Positions 23,946 to 34,937 of a stretch of 64,000 bases of DNA are shown piece by piece (positions within the stretch are counted from its first letter, which is position 1; every line of letters starts with the position of its first letter). The stretch covers positions 620,001 to 684,000 of the forward strand of contig JABMLP010000015.1 in the NCBI GenBank assembly GCA_013176395.1, written 5' to 3'. Under the pieces are notes generated by a model, which was not told the DNA's origin, did not search any database, and worked only from the letters and a program-made list of their open reading frames with translations. Source of the DNA: Venturia oleaginea (Eukaryota > Ascomycota > Dothideomycetes > Venturiales > Venturiaceae). The position numbers and the translations under genes are program-made.

Positions 23946-25257
23946 GATTTGGACATTGTAAGGAAGGTTGATGATTTTTTCGTTGGATATTAGGGTGGTA
24001 TTAGAACGGTACGATATATTGAGTATTATCTAGCAAGACTAGCGACCGGAATAATAGGATTAGAACAGCGATGGGTTAGTTAGAAAATCTTTAGAAGGAA
24101 AAAGTAGTCGATGGAATGGAATGCCGATTAGGACCTATTAACTTTCGGGTATATACTACCTATCTCGACCGATAGGGGTAGGTATCTAACGCTTTAACTA
24201 TACTTAAATCAGATAAGTATACTAAGAAATTCTGCGTCTAAGGATCACGCAATCTTCAATCTTTTAACCCTCGTATTTGTTACGCAGAGGCTATGACTCA
24301 AATTAATCTAGCTGGATTTGGCTAATCCGTACAGTAGGGTTCAGGTGGTCCGGGGCGACATTATCGTATCAAACAAGTGAAGCGAAGCTTGCAAGATATA
24401 AGAGTCGTGAATTGTGCTGAGTATCTAAAAGCAATAGCGAAGTAACTAGAGAGTGAAGATACGAGACATTGAGGGAGCAAAGTCTCGTCCATAATATAGG
24501 AAATCCTCCCATAAGGCTCGAAGCCTAATGCATGAGCCAGATGGCTCATGGCTGAGAGGTTGACTCTTGAGCTGATTGATTGTGTTACGGGGAACTCGTT
24601 TCTCAACACAGTTGATTATGTCAAGACCTTCTTGACACCTGTGTTCTCTTGTTCTGGTCCGCGGGTTTGGGGTAAGGGCAATATCAGTCTGGAAGTACTT
24701 ACCTTAAGTACCTTTCCTTGCTCAGGTTCTTTGGAGGCTCACTAGATCCTAGCCGTCCGATGTATCTCCCAATTCAATTGTCGTCTAACCGATTTGATCC
24801 TCAGATCAATCCTGAACGCTTGTCGGTTAGTATGAAGGTTGGGGGTGGGCTTGCTTCGTGTGCATATGACTTGTGCTTGATTGTATCTAAGTAAAAGGTC
24901 GTTACTGTAGTAGGTTGAAGAAGCTCCTATGTGAGAAACATAACATGAGATAACCACGAAGAGAGAAAGGAAAGTCCGTCCAACGTCCTCCCTATATACC
25001 CTTCTGGTTCTGGGTGCCAAGGTGTATTCCCACACCTCTTGGCTCTTCCCACACTTCCCACACTGTGGGCAATGCCAAGTGCTGTGGGAACTGTGGGAAT
25101 ATCACGTGACTCCTGCACGTACTATTCTCTCTTAGGACTGACCTGGTTGCACCAGTCCCCTCTTGTGCGCCCAACGGATTCCACTCCACATCAGTCCTAA
25201 CAACAACTTCTTGTTATCCAACCATCCTCTGCAAGTCCCGTTGTCCCTGCTCTTCGG
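23946..25257. other. AT-rich, repeat-rich stretch without genes
   Basis: 23990-24330 is rich in TpA and short of CpA/TpG, as expected after repeat-induced point mutation. 24531-24550 is a palindrome (CATGAGCC-AGAT-GGCTCATG). 24576-25203 runs from TTGATTGTGTTACGGGG to CAGTCCTAACA and carries an inverted pair TTAGGACTGA (25133) / TCAGTCCTAA (about 25193). These are LTR-like ends, but I found no target duplication or second copy. Confidence 0.4.
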
Positions 25258-25272
25258 TCTTGAGGTGATCTG

Positions 25273-26879
25273 TAACAGATTGATTGATTGGTTGATTGAT
25301 TTACCCTGCTCGGTTGCAGCCGCTTAATCACGCAGCTATGTCCTGTTAGGAGGACTTCATTAGACAGCCGACACGTGATAGATTATATAATCCACCGCGC
25401 CGTTCACTGAAACAAGACCAGCTGTCCCCTCCGTCCTCCCTCTTTTCCCTTAACCAGTATCTCCAAATGCCCGCTGGCTCTTGTAGATACTGGTTATTCT
25501 GCTAGTATATCTGTGCTATGTAGACTCAAGAGGCAATGCCTCGTGTTTCGCTATCCTTCTACCTACAGTCTCCCTCTAATGCTCAGCTTTGTCTATCTGT
25601 TTCGCCTTATCTCTCAAGGCCAATGGGTTCCCTAAGTATGTTTCTGCTTGTGAAAGTTGCCTTGCACCAGATTCCTATGCGGCAGTATATTTGGTTGTGT
25701 GATGCTGGAGACAATAGTAACCATCGTAGTCGTGATTTCGCTGCTTGGGTGTGATACTCCGGGTATGCCCGTAGACGAGGCTGTCTGGTAGCTGCCGTAT
25801 TGTATGGCGCCGATCGTGCTATAGACCTGCCGTCTTATAGTCGGAGCCTATCTGCTGCTAGTCGCTCTCCCTGCTTGCTATATCGCGCTCCTACTCTTGC
25901 CAATGCCATAACTGGGACGCAACAGTCTGGGGAGAGGCTCAAGGCTACGTCTGCTGGCTTGTAGGGAGGGGATTTGCCGCCAATAAGCTCCTTCTATACG
26001 TCCTTACTGCTTACTGTGTCGCGCACCTACTCTTGCCAATGCCATAACTGGGACGCAACAATTTGGGGAGAGGCTCAAGGCTCTGGACATCAGCTTGCAG
26101 CAGGACGGTTTGCGGAGACGATAGTAGATGAGGTTCTCTAGCAGCTGCCGTATCGTGTCGCACCGATTGTGTTGTAGACCTGTCGTCTTATAGTCGGAGC
26201 CTATCTGCTGCTAGTCGCTCTCCCTGCTTGCTATATCGCGCTCCTACTCTTGCCAATGCCATAACTGGGACGCAACAGTCTGGGAAGAGGCTCAAGGCTA
26301 CGTCTGCTAGCTTACAGGGAGGGGATTTGCCGCCAATAGGCTCCTTCTTTGCGTCCTTACTACTTACTGTGTCGGGCACCTACTCTTGCCAATGCCATAA
26401 CTGGGATGTAACAGTTTGGGGAGACGCTCGAGGCTCTGGGCAACAGCTTGTAGCAGGACGGTTTGCCAAGACGTTGGGAGAGGTTGTCTAGTCGTTGCAG
26501 TGGTGTGTGGTGCCGATTGTTGCACACCGGGTGTCTGGTGTTTGAGTTGTGTTGAAGGTATTGCCGTTCTAGCGGTGACTCGTCGACTCGGAGCGTTGCA
26601 GTGTCATCTGGGGTGATGGACTAGCCGGGAGATAGTGACTAGATGGTTGCTGTTGTCTTTGGTGGACGCATCGTTCGTGTAGCTTGCTCATGTATTCGTG
26701 TGCTTGCTCTGCCGTGGCCGCAACGGCGACTCTAGAGGTATCTCATCGACGCTGAGGGACGCGCGATGGCCTCTAGAGGCCGGAGCGGCCACTGGCAGAG
26801 GTGTTTTGATGATCTTTAGATGATACTTCTGTAAATTCCAAAAATTGAGTTCTCGCTGTGTGTGCTGTTTTTTTTTGAC
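25273..26879. mobile_element. Repeat X, copy A (retroposon-like, 1.6 kb)
   Basis: Nearly identical to sequence forming the two ends of the 38503-45990 insertion. The left end is a degenerate (GATT)n run followed by GCTCGGTTGCAGCCGCTTAAT. The right end is GTGTGTGCTG plus a T run. Flanks 25258-25272 and 26880-26894 match at 13 of 15 positions (TCTTGAGNTGANCTG), read as an aged target duplication. Inside, a ~354-bp unit is repeated about twice (for example CTTATAGTCGGAGCC at 25833 and 26187), and each unit holds two copies of a 35-bp block (CTCTTGCCAATGCCATAACT...). Only fragments of open frame are present. Relative to the other copy it lacks the 5.9-kb reverse transcriptase/recombinase block. 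Confidence 0.7.
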
Positions 26880-26893
26880 TCTTGAGCTGACCT

Positions 26894-26993
26894 GCTCATG
26901 GCTCATGACCTGAGCCTTGAGCCAACACGTGATCTCTAGGATCGCTCATGGCTCATGACCTGAGCATTGAGCCAGCACGTGATCACTAGGATC
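26894..26993. repeat. Two tandem 50-bp units with CACGTGATC
   Basis: 26894-26943 and 26944-26993 are near-identical (GCTCATGGCTCATGACCTGA start, CACGTGATC near the end). They lie just right of repeat X copy A. Confidence 0.85.
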
Positions 26994-27116
26994 CTGTTTG
27001 ACATTCAACCAATCATAAAGAAACAGACTGGTGCGTATTTGAATGCATATGAATGCAGTCAAATACAACGGAATACCATTGAATACATATCCACGTGACA
27101 GTATCCGTAACAAATA

Positions 27117-28236
27117 ACGTAATTCACTAGCGAGCGGGCCACACCACCGAGCGGGCTACCGAATCGATCATTTCATCTTTGCAAGCCTCTACACCACCAC
27201 CTCATGCCTTCTAAAGCCCAGCAAGAAGGCCGATTACTTCTTGCTCTTCAAGCCTATCAAAAAGGACAAATCACAACTATTTGCCAAGCTGCATTAGCTT
27301 ATAATGTACCATACAGTACCCTCAAATATCGCCTCTCTGGACGCGTTGCACGCGTCGAAACGCGCGCAAACAGCCACAAACTTACTCCCACAGAGGAAGA
27401 AGTCTTAACTCAATGGATTAACTCAATGGATAATCGAGGCTATCCTGCTCGAGTCTGTGCAGTACAGAATGCGGCGAAATTACTACTTCAACAACTCGTC
27501 GGTCCCTCAGCCTCAATCGGTATCAACTGGTCTGCCAGGTTCATCAAGCGACAGCCTACCCTGCAATCGAGATTCAATCGCAAGTACGATTATCAGCGTG
27601 CTCAATGCGAAGATCCAGAGCTTATCGGAGCCTGGTTTCGGCTTGTGAGTAATACAATTCAGAATTACGGCATTCAAGAGGAGGATATCTATAACTTCGA
27701 TGAGACTGGCTTTGCAATGGGTATTGCAAGCACCTCACGCGTCGTTACTACCTCAGATCGACGGGGCAAGCCACCTCAATTACATCCAGGCGATCGGGAG
27801 TGGGTTACAGCAATTGAAGCGACTGTTGGCAGATGAGAATGAGAAATTGAGAGCAGCGAATGAGAGGCAAAGAGGAAGAGAGCAGTCAAAAAAAAGCAGA
27901 TCTCCAAGACTTACAGTTGCAGAGAGGCACAAGGCCTGATGGAGAATACTGTACAGCAGCCTATACAGGCAAGTGTTGCTCCTATACAGCAAACAGTTGT
28001 TGCAACAGCCTCGTCATCAAGTAGTGCAAGTCAAGGGAATTGCTTTGGTTTACCTAGTTGTTTTGTATGTAAGGGCTTTGACCATGCTGCGAGCGATTGC
28101 CCTAAATATCGATAATCTTCTGTATAATAGATAGTCTTGATTAATAAAGGCGTTGTGGTGGTGTAAGCTTGTAAAGATGAGATGATCGATTCGGTGGCCC
28201 GCTCGGTGGTGTGGCCCGCTCGCTAGTGAATTACGT
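27117..28236 (+). mobile_element. Deleted Fot1/pogo element with complete ends
   Basis: Terminal inverted repeats of about 70 bp start ACGTAATTCACTAGCGAGCG on both ends with few mismatches. The element is 1120 bp and flanked by TA duplications (27115-27116 and 28237-28238). It encodes a transposase remnant lacking most of the catalytic domain, so it must be moved in trans. Intact ends and target duplication show a cleanly inserted non-autonomous copy. It belongs to a different subfamily from the composite at 7816-9853 but shares the GGCCACACCACCGAGC end motif. Confidence 0.9.
27204..28115 (+). pseudogene. Fot1-type transposase deletion derivative
   Basis: Starts at ATG 27204 (MPSKAQQEGRLLLALQAYQKG). 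The helix-turn-helix and CENP-B-like domain are intact (WSARFIKRQ), and the first catalytic Asp is present (NFDETGFAMG). After GDREWVTAI a deletion removes the rest of the DDE domain and changes frame. The C-terminal coiled part (LLADENEKLRAANERQRGRE) and a CCHC knuckle (CFVCKGFDHAASDC) follow in other frames, ending at 28115. This is the same kind of deletion as the unit at 8886-9773 but with a different breakpoint. Confidence 0.85.
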
Positions 28237-28238
28237 TA

Positions 28239-29149
28239 GGCTTAGTATACCTCGGAACCTTCCCGAGGAAACGGTCCTATTCAATCAAGTCTGTCCTCAG
28301 CTATTAATACATCATTTTATCGTACGTAGATTAATGTTAAGGGATGGAATCCTTCTCTCTAGCTTATCCATGACTGGATTTCCAATTGTTCTCTTGTTAT
28401 TCTGCAAGCTGTCATGTTCTATTTTGCAAGCTGTCATGTTCTATTTTGCAAGCTGTCATGTTCTATTTCGCAAGCTGCCATGTTCTATTTTGCAAGCTGT
28501 CACGTTTCCATTTAAAGATACTTTCTAGAAGGATCTATTGTAAGAGGAGGATTATATATACTAGCTATCCTTCCTGTACTTACACTTTCTTCTCTGTACT
28601 TAGATACTTGAAATATAAGCTGTCTTCCCTCACTTGCGAAACACCTTTGAGGGTTGAACTCTTACAATTAAAGATTACCCAGTACTATCCACAGGATGCA
28701 TCAACGTGGCCATTCTTCAATTTTTTTTTAACTAATTGACTGAGTATAATTCCGAGAGCTCTATCCCATAACGGAACCTAGCTGAAACATATAGATTAGT
28801 TAATTCTTAATCCATACCCCTTCAGTACGGAGTAATCTCTAGAAAGGCTCTGTATACTATATATAGCTCAGAAGCATTTAGAGAGGTCTTTTAGGAGCCC
28901 TTAGCCATCAATGCATCACCTCAGCGTAGATAAGAATTGCGGACGCTATCTACTCGGCCAGTCCGTTAAAAGCCTTGAGAATGTACACGTGAGTGCACAA
29001 AGCACAATATATGATCGGCAGATTTCCATACCCGATGTCCAACTAAGAGTCCTCAACATCAACCAATCGATCCCAACCTCGAAACACCACCCAAATCCTC
29101 AACTTCTCCTACCAGCAATCTCTACCCTCAACCTCGAACTCAAACAAAA
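28239..29149. other. No gene; AT-rich with a minisatellite
   Basis: Apart from the 22-bp minisatellite at 28404-28506 and the 5' leader of the gene starting at 29150, I see nothing. 28720-28880 is AT-rich. Confidence 0.5.
28404..28506. repeat. 22-bp minisatellite, about 4.7 copies
   Basis: Units starting GCAAGCTGTCATGTTC at 28404, 28426, 28448, 28470 and 28492, with one or two substitutions. The period is not a multiple of three, so it is unlikely to be coding. Confidence 0.95.
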
Positions 29150-29526
29150 AGTAAGCTTCCCACCTCATCCTCTCGATCCCCCTAACAAAAACGGCTACAG
29201 TGAATCTCCTAATCCTACTCCTAACCGCTCTCCAATTTGCCCTCCCATGCGCTGCCGACTGGTGGTGCACTACAAAACCCGATAAATTCGACCCCGCGTA
29301 CTATCCATCCTTGTTAGCTTGGGAACCGAGTGCATGTAAACTAGGTAAAGGTACATGGTACACGGGCCGCACGAACTATTGCTATGTTCTCAGCTCGTCG
29401 GTTTTTATCCCTGACTTTTTTATCCATGGATATCATCCCATTCTTAAGGCCCCAGGAAAGAACGACCTTCGGCTCCGCGTCGGCTGGGACTGCCACGATC
29501 CCAGTAATATACCAATACCGCCCTGA
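29150..29526 (+). CDS. Small secreted protein whose ATG is created by splicing
   Basis: Predicted 108-aa secreted protein. Exon 2 begins TGAATCTCC at 29201. A clean 50-nt intron (29151-29200: donor GTAAGC, branch CCTAAC, acceptor TACAG) joins the A at 29150 to TG, making ATG. The resulting N-terminus MNLLILLLTALQFALPCAA is a good signal peptide, followed by DWWCTTKPDKFDPAYYPSLL and three further Cys. Without splicing, the frame has only a GTG at 29200 and a TAA upstream. I recognise no family. It lies next to another small secreted Cys-rich locus on the opposite strand. Confidence 0.5.
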
Positions 29527-29973
29527 AGATGTAGAGGGATGTTGGGAAGTGGTAGTGGAAGTGGTAGTGGAAGTGACGGATGGCTGCGACACATGTTCTG
29601 ATTATTGTCGAGTGACATTAGTGATGATAGTAACAGGATTGATGGGAAACTGTATTGGTATTTGGAGGCACAAGTATTGGGTGGAATGATAGTTGGGTTT
29701 TGCTGGAACATGAAAGGATCGATGATCTTTTGGGCTGTGAGTATGGGATAATCGTGTGGTACAACTAGTGAGCTCTATAATTACTTACTATGGTTCAACA
29801 CATGCCCATGCATCCAAAACCGATACCTAAGGATGATTTCTACTGCTGCCTTCCCAACTCTTTGCTTTCTTTGACTGATGATGAGAGAAGAACGTTGGAG
29901 AGATTGATCTACGACTCTGGGCAGAGAAATTAACTCTCCGCCATGATAGCAGCATTGATCTCTCTATTTAATA
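29527..29973. other. Short intergenic region between two small secreted-protein loci
   Basis: The two flanking genes converge here. Part of it (29540-29580) is a GGAAGTG-rich simple repeat. Nothing else is seen. Confidence 0.5.
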
Positions 29974-30375
29974 TTAACTTCGCTTGCCGAAAACAGTGTC
30001 TTGTTTCGTCGCTGTGGTAGGCGTTGCAAGCGCAGTGCCTTGCCCGCTGTTGTCAGCTGCGTTCACGAATTGCTGCTGTGTCCAGATGATCGGTGTACCA
30101 GATAGGCGATAAGTGTACTAAAGAGTAGAGTAGACGGTAATCATATCGGTCGGATCGCAGGAGACGACACACGTCCCGCTTCGGGAGAGAAAAGTCGCTC
30201 CGTTGCCGCAGAGGCAGGTATTGATGTAGGTCACAGTCCCGAAGATAGCACAGCCGCTTTGGCTGAAGGTAAGATTGAGGCAAGGCCGAGAAGCGAAAGG
30301 GAAGTTGCTAGAGCCGAGGTGCGCATCGATAGTCGCACTGAGCGTAAAGATGGTGAGAAGTATGGCGTTGAGCAT
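29974..30375 (-). pseudogene. Small secreted Cys-rich protein gene with one premature stop
   Basis: ATG at 30375 gives a signal peptide (MLNAILLTIFTLSATIDA) and then a Cys pattern ending NTCLCGNGATFLSRSGTCVV, SCDPTDMITVYSTL. This resembles small secreted proteins with a CxCxxxxFLxxxxxCxxxxC core, CFEM-like in style. A TAG at 30118-30120 stops it at 85 aa. The same frame then stays open for 47 more codons (LSGTPIIWTQQQFVNAA...) to TAA at 29974-29976, which is how such proteins usually continue. So the TAG looks like a recent nonsense change (CAG to TAG would do) rather than the natural end. A stop-suppressed or truncated product cannot be excluded. Confidence 0.5.
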
Positions 30376-31841
30376 CGGGACAGTAGAGGAATGAAAAAGC
30401 GGGTCAGAGAAAGGGAACGGGAGATCAACAGAAAAGACATGAACACGTATCGTACATAAATGTTCGGCATAAATTGGCTGAGCGCGACACGCAAAACAAC
30501 GCGGTACTCCGAGAGGGGCAAGGCAGAAATTATCGGCCAGCAGTTTCATGGTTCGCAGAGAGCCTACACCTCTCTTAACCGGGTTCTAAAATAGGTGATC
30601 TTATTGAGCCCTGTTTTCTTCGAAGGGCAGAGTTGTGTTTATATGATCGATGCGGCAAGTAGCGCGGGGTTTGCAGTCTTTCTTTTTCAGAAATAGCTGC
30701 CTTCAGCCTGCCGGCAGCCTTTGCCTTGTTTTGGTCCCTACTGACGAGAAGTGAAATTCTCTCGAACGTTATGGAGTCATTCTGTTAACAACATTGCGGT
30801 CGAGTGCCAACCAGTCCAGGTAAGTAATGGTCGTGCCACTTACTGCAATTATATGGCTGTCTCTGAGCACCTCGTGTGAACTTGAAGGCAATACTTCACA
30901 TAAGACTTCATCTGTTGTAGCATCATAATTACGCTTATAGTAATAGGATTTCGAAGTGGGCGGATACTGGAGCTGAAATTGTGAACTCTGTGGTAGAATG
31001 CATATGGGTTATGCTTAGGAGGATTGAGGGTGTTCACACGAAAGCTTTCTTGAGAGGAGTCTAAATGGCCCTAGCATGCCTGGATAGATTCCATATTGTA
31101 TTGTCGGAGTACTAGATTAGTTAGCTCGTTTCTTCGATGATTGAATTGCCAAGTACATACTAACTTCGTAGCAGAGTTTTGTCTTCCTCGTTTTGATAAT
31201 CGAGCATCTGGCACGCCGTGACGGTGGCTTGAGTTCAGAGAACTCCCTGTCGCCAAGTAATCGACCAGAACAGAGAAACATGAGGGGATTACGAGAGATA
31301 CTGAAGTTGGTTGATGGTCAAGGTCAGAATTGTTAATACAGGGTCCAGCCACGTGAATGATGAATCAGTGCCCTTCCACGAATGTCGCAAAGGCATTCAC
31401 GATGCTTAAACCAACATCGATGTCAATTTAGCTAACTCCAATTGCCGTCTGGCAAGATAGAAAAACGACTGATTTCGGCAGATGATGCTGGATCCAACAA
31501 TTGTGACTATTCTTTTCTGGCACACAAGTTTTTGACCTCGCCAGCAATTCGTCAAGCTGCATGCCGGAAGATGCAGGCAGGTATTAGTAGACATCATTAA
31601 ATGCTGCCAGTACTAAGGAACTAGACCAGGTCAAGCGCTTCATGAATTTCTATTCACTGGGGGACGATTGGTGACCGCGCCGTGCCCCATTTCTACCCAT
31701 TGATACATTCCAGCCTTTTCGTGTTGTTCGTTGGGTAATTTTGGAACAGACTTTGATTTGCATGCACGTGAGAAAAGACAACCGCGACTCCGAGTCCACC
31801 CTACCATGAGATTGAACCACTAGCACACTGAAAAATTCCAT
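30376..31841. other. No gene recognised
   Basis: Upstream region of the secreted Cys-rich locus and 3' flank of the ribosomal protein gene. Frames are short and carry no motif. Confidence 0.45.
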
Positions 31842-32716
31842 CTAAAAGATCATCTCGTGTGGCTTGTCGCCCTTCCTTAGGCTGAAGGATGACTTGAGGT
31901 AGCTGGCCAACAGAGGCTCCTTCTTGATCGCTGCGATTATTGACTTGTCAACGGACTTCTGGTCGTCCGCACGGCCGGCTGCCAATTCCTTCTTCTGAGT
32001 GCGCATTAGCTGTGTCCGATCACTCAATCTCGACATGCTAAATCTCACCTCTGGCTTCTCGCCCTGCTTAAAGAAAGCCTCCTCTCCAGTCTTCTTTGCG
32101 GCCTTGTCCTTGGAGAAGTATTCCGACTTGGAGACCTTGTCCAACACAGTCTTGTCTAATCCGGACACGTCCAACTTGGTAGATGTGGCGATGACATATC
32201 GCGCATTGACTCGTCGAATTGGGACACCGTTAACTTTGAATGGGCCGGTTACGAGGAGAACACCCTGGTCAAGGTTGTTGAGGAGGACGACGCGCTTGCC
32301 ACGGAAACGACCAGCGAGGAGGATGAGGACGGTACCGGGTGTGAGGGACTTGCGGAGCTTGGTTGGACGGATGGACTTTCGGACCTGTGTGGGAAATCGA
32401 TATTAGCTTTGGTTCTTAAAGTGCCCAAATTGAATTTGACGAATTGTTTCGACTTTCGATGCATTCCATTCTTATTCCCACCATGGTTCCGCATGTCATT
32501 GAATTTTTGTGAGTGTGTGGGTGGCCGCATACAGCATCCCCCGTCACCCATAACAACATAACCAGGATTCCTCCACTCGGCGCAAACGAATTGATCACAT
32601 ACCTTCTTTGGCTGCGCGACATCCTCAGCTGGGTAGTACTTGGGAGCCTTCTCGCTGTGGTGAGGGATGGAGCGCTCTCCCGAGCCGAACTTCTTGGTCT
32701 TTGCCTCCGTCGACAT
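31842..32716 (-). CDS. RPL6: 60S ribosomal protein L6 (eL6)
   Basis: Structural protein of the large cytosolic ribosomal subunit. Three exons (32603-32716, 32049-32384, 31842-31994) give 200 aa, the usual fungal length. Core family sequence is plain: [60 protein letters not shown], and a C-terminal basic tail. The long first intron (about 218 nt) near the 5' end is typical of fungal ribosomal protein genes; the second is 54 nt. It is divergent from RPN13 with about 675 bp between starts. Confidence 0.97.
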
Positions 32717-33391
32717 TTTGGCGAATTGGTAAACGAAAGGGTGAGTGAGGCCTTTGGAATGGAGGTTAGTATGGTGGTGTTCGGCGGTGGAGTTGGTAAT
32801 TATATACCTTTCTTCGAATGTTAGTCGTCAAGTTGAGGTTGGTCTCGCAACAACCCATCGATTTTCGACAACCGACTGTGGGCTCCACCTTTTACCTAAT
32901 TAGTCCTAGTGCCAAGTCATTATCACCCGTGACCTCATTTCCTGCCAAAGTCAGGAATTGGAACGCCTGAACGTTAGTGACCAGAGGAGCCATGAGAGAC
33001 TTTGATAGCATGAATCCCATCATCTCAATGTAATTATAAGACTATCAAAGTTTGAACAAGAATGATCAGCTGAGATGGTGTATACTTTCAATCCCGGATG
33101 TAGCTTGAATTCCATGGTCTGAGACCTTACTCAAGTTCTTGGCCCAAGATGGATGTTATGATGTGAATTCTCATCCACTTGTGTTAGCAGCAGAAAGTAA
33201 TCGCTATTTATCCAGATCGAACTTGAAGCGGGCAAACAGCCTTTGATCATAAATTGCATTCCACAGGGTCTGACGTAGAATATGGAACGCTAGGATGCTC
33301 TCGTCAGTCCCGCCTCGCAGTAGCTCGCTAGCAGCCATCAACCTTCAACTCTGCCTATAGAGCCTCACTCTACACAGAGCTACTCTACACC
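32717..33391. other. Divergent promoter region of RPL6 and RPN13
   Basis: No coding sequence. The region serves two oppositely oriented genes. I found no motif strong enough to list. Confidence 0.5.
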
Positions 33392-34937
33392 ATGTCTCTC
33401 ACACCAATAATCACATTCAAGGCCGGACAGTGCACTTCGAGTGTATGCTCTCCTCCCAAAGACAAAACAAGCCCAGTCTAACACCATCCCTAGGACAGCG
33501 GCGCCGACTTCAAGATTACCTGTGATCCAACTCCAGGTTACCTCTATCTCTACGTTGACGAAGAGAATGGTATGGCCGATCGTTATTGTTAGATTCAATT
33601 CTTTAATGATGAACTCCTCAGAATTCACTCATCTTGCCTGGCGCCCACGCTCAGCGCCATCGACAGAACCCGAGACCGATCTGATCATGCTCCCTACCGA
33701 CGGCAGCTTCACCCCAATAACAAAGCCGAACGACGTCCACACATCTCCCATAAACGGCCGTGTCTTCGCACTGAAATTCAGCTCTTCGCCCGATCGTCAC
33801 TTCTTCTGGTTGCAATCCAAAAACCAGCACCCGGAGAATAAGCCCAATTACTGGAGCGACAAGGACCTGAAGCTGGGAAAGATCGTGAACGATTTACTAC
33901 AGGGCAATGATGTGGACGTCCAAGAGGAGCTGGCATCAGCCGGACGAAACAATGGCAACGATGACGAAGATATGGAGGACGCACCCCCGGACAACGATTT
34001 GACGAGAACGAGCACAGGTGGAGCGGGAGCTGGTGCCACAGGTGGCGATATTCGGGAAGAGGGCGAGGAGGCACGCGAGGGTGGTGCTGATGGCGGCAGA
34101 GCGTAGGTGAATATCCCATCGTCTTACTATTCGTTCAAGCATCTATGAAAGCATTGCAGACATGGAGAGGCGTTCTTAGGCGACGTGATGGTTTGAGATA
34201 TCATGCGAGCAAGATACCAGTAAGCGACATCTATCGTTGGCGTATCCTAGAATATGTTGGTCATGTACGATTACTTCAATCAATGATCTTTTGCTCGCTT
34301 GTCTCCTTGCTTGGTGCTATGATTGTCTTCACGCTCTCCTAGAACTCCAGCTAATTACTTTTCCAGTAACGCACCGCCAGCCAACGATGCCGCAGCCGCC
34401 GTCCAGAATTTCCTCCGCTCCCTCGGTGGCCAGGGTGCCACTGATGCTGGAGAATCTGGAGCTCAACAATCCCTCTTCACTACTCTCAGCGACCTTATGA
34501 CGCCAGATACATGCATAGCCACACTCACCAACGCAACACATGCCTACATCGACTCCCTATGCAGTCTCCTCCCACCACAAATCCTGCTTCTAAGCCAAGA
34601 AGCAGATGACCTCACAGACGTCGACGCCACATCGGAAACGACATCCGCAGCCATCGAAGCCTTAACAATAGAGCAGAAGAAGGACGTGCTGAAGAAAGTG
34701 TTCAGGAGTCCACAGCTCCATCAGAGTTTGGGTAGCTTGACTATGGCTATTAGAGACGGGGGATTACCCATGGTCGCCGATTCGCTGAGAATCAAGGTCA
34801 AGAATGGAGGACTTATTAGAGGTGGGCAGATGCCGCTTGGTGAGGGACAGGCTGTGGAGGCATTCTTGGAGGGTGTGAAGAATACGATTAAAGAGGACGA
34901 TGCTAGTGATGCTGGTGGCAGTATGGATACTTCATGA
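33392..34937 (+). CDS. RPN13: Proteasome ubiquitin receptor RPN13/ADRM1
   Basis: Subunit of the 26S proteasome regulatory particle that binds ubiquitin through its N-terminal Pru domain and, in many species, the deubiquitinase Uch37 through a C-terminal DEUBAD domain. Four exons (33392-33442, 33494-33569, 33622-34102, 34367-34937) give 392 aa. The Pru domain is clear: ITFKAGQC, TPGYLYLY, HLAWRPRSA, NGRVFALKFSSSPDRHFFWL, LQSKNQHP. A Gly/Asp/Glu-rich linker follows, then a DEUBAD-like C-terminal part (DLMTPDTCIATLTN to VEAFLEGVKNTI). The third intron is 263 nt, long for this window; its acceptor (TTTTCCAG at 34366) restores the frame. Yeast Rpn13 lacks the C-terminal domain, filamentous fungi usually keep it. 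Confidence 0.92.

Noticed and set aside
24576..25203. Solo LTR (TGTTACGGGG to CAGTCCTAACA)
   Set aside because: Ends look LTR-like, but the flanking 5 bp do not match (GATTG and ACAAC) and no second copy is in the window.
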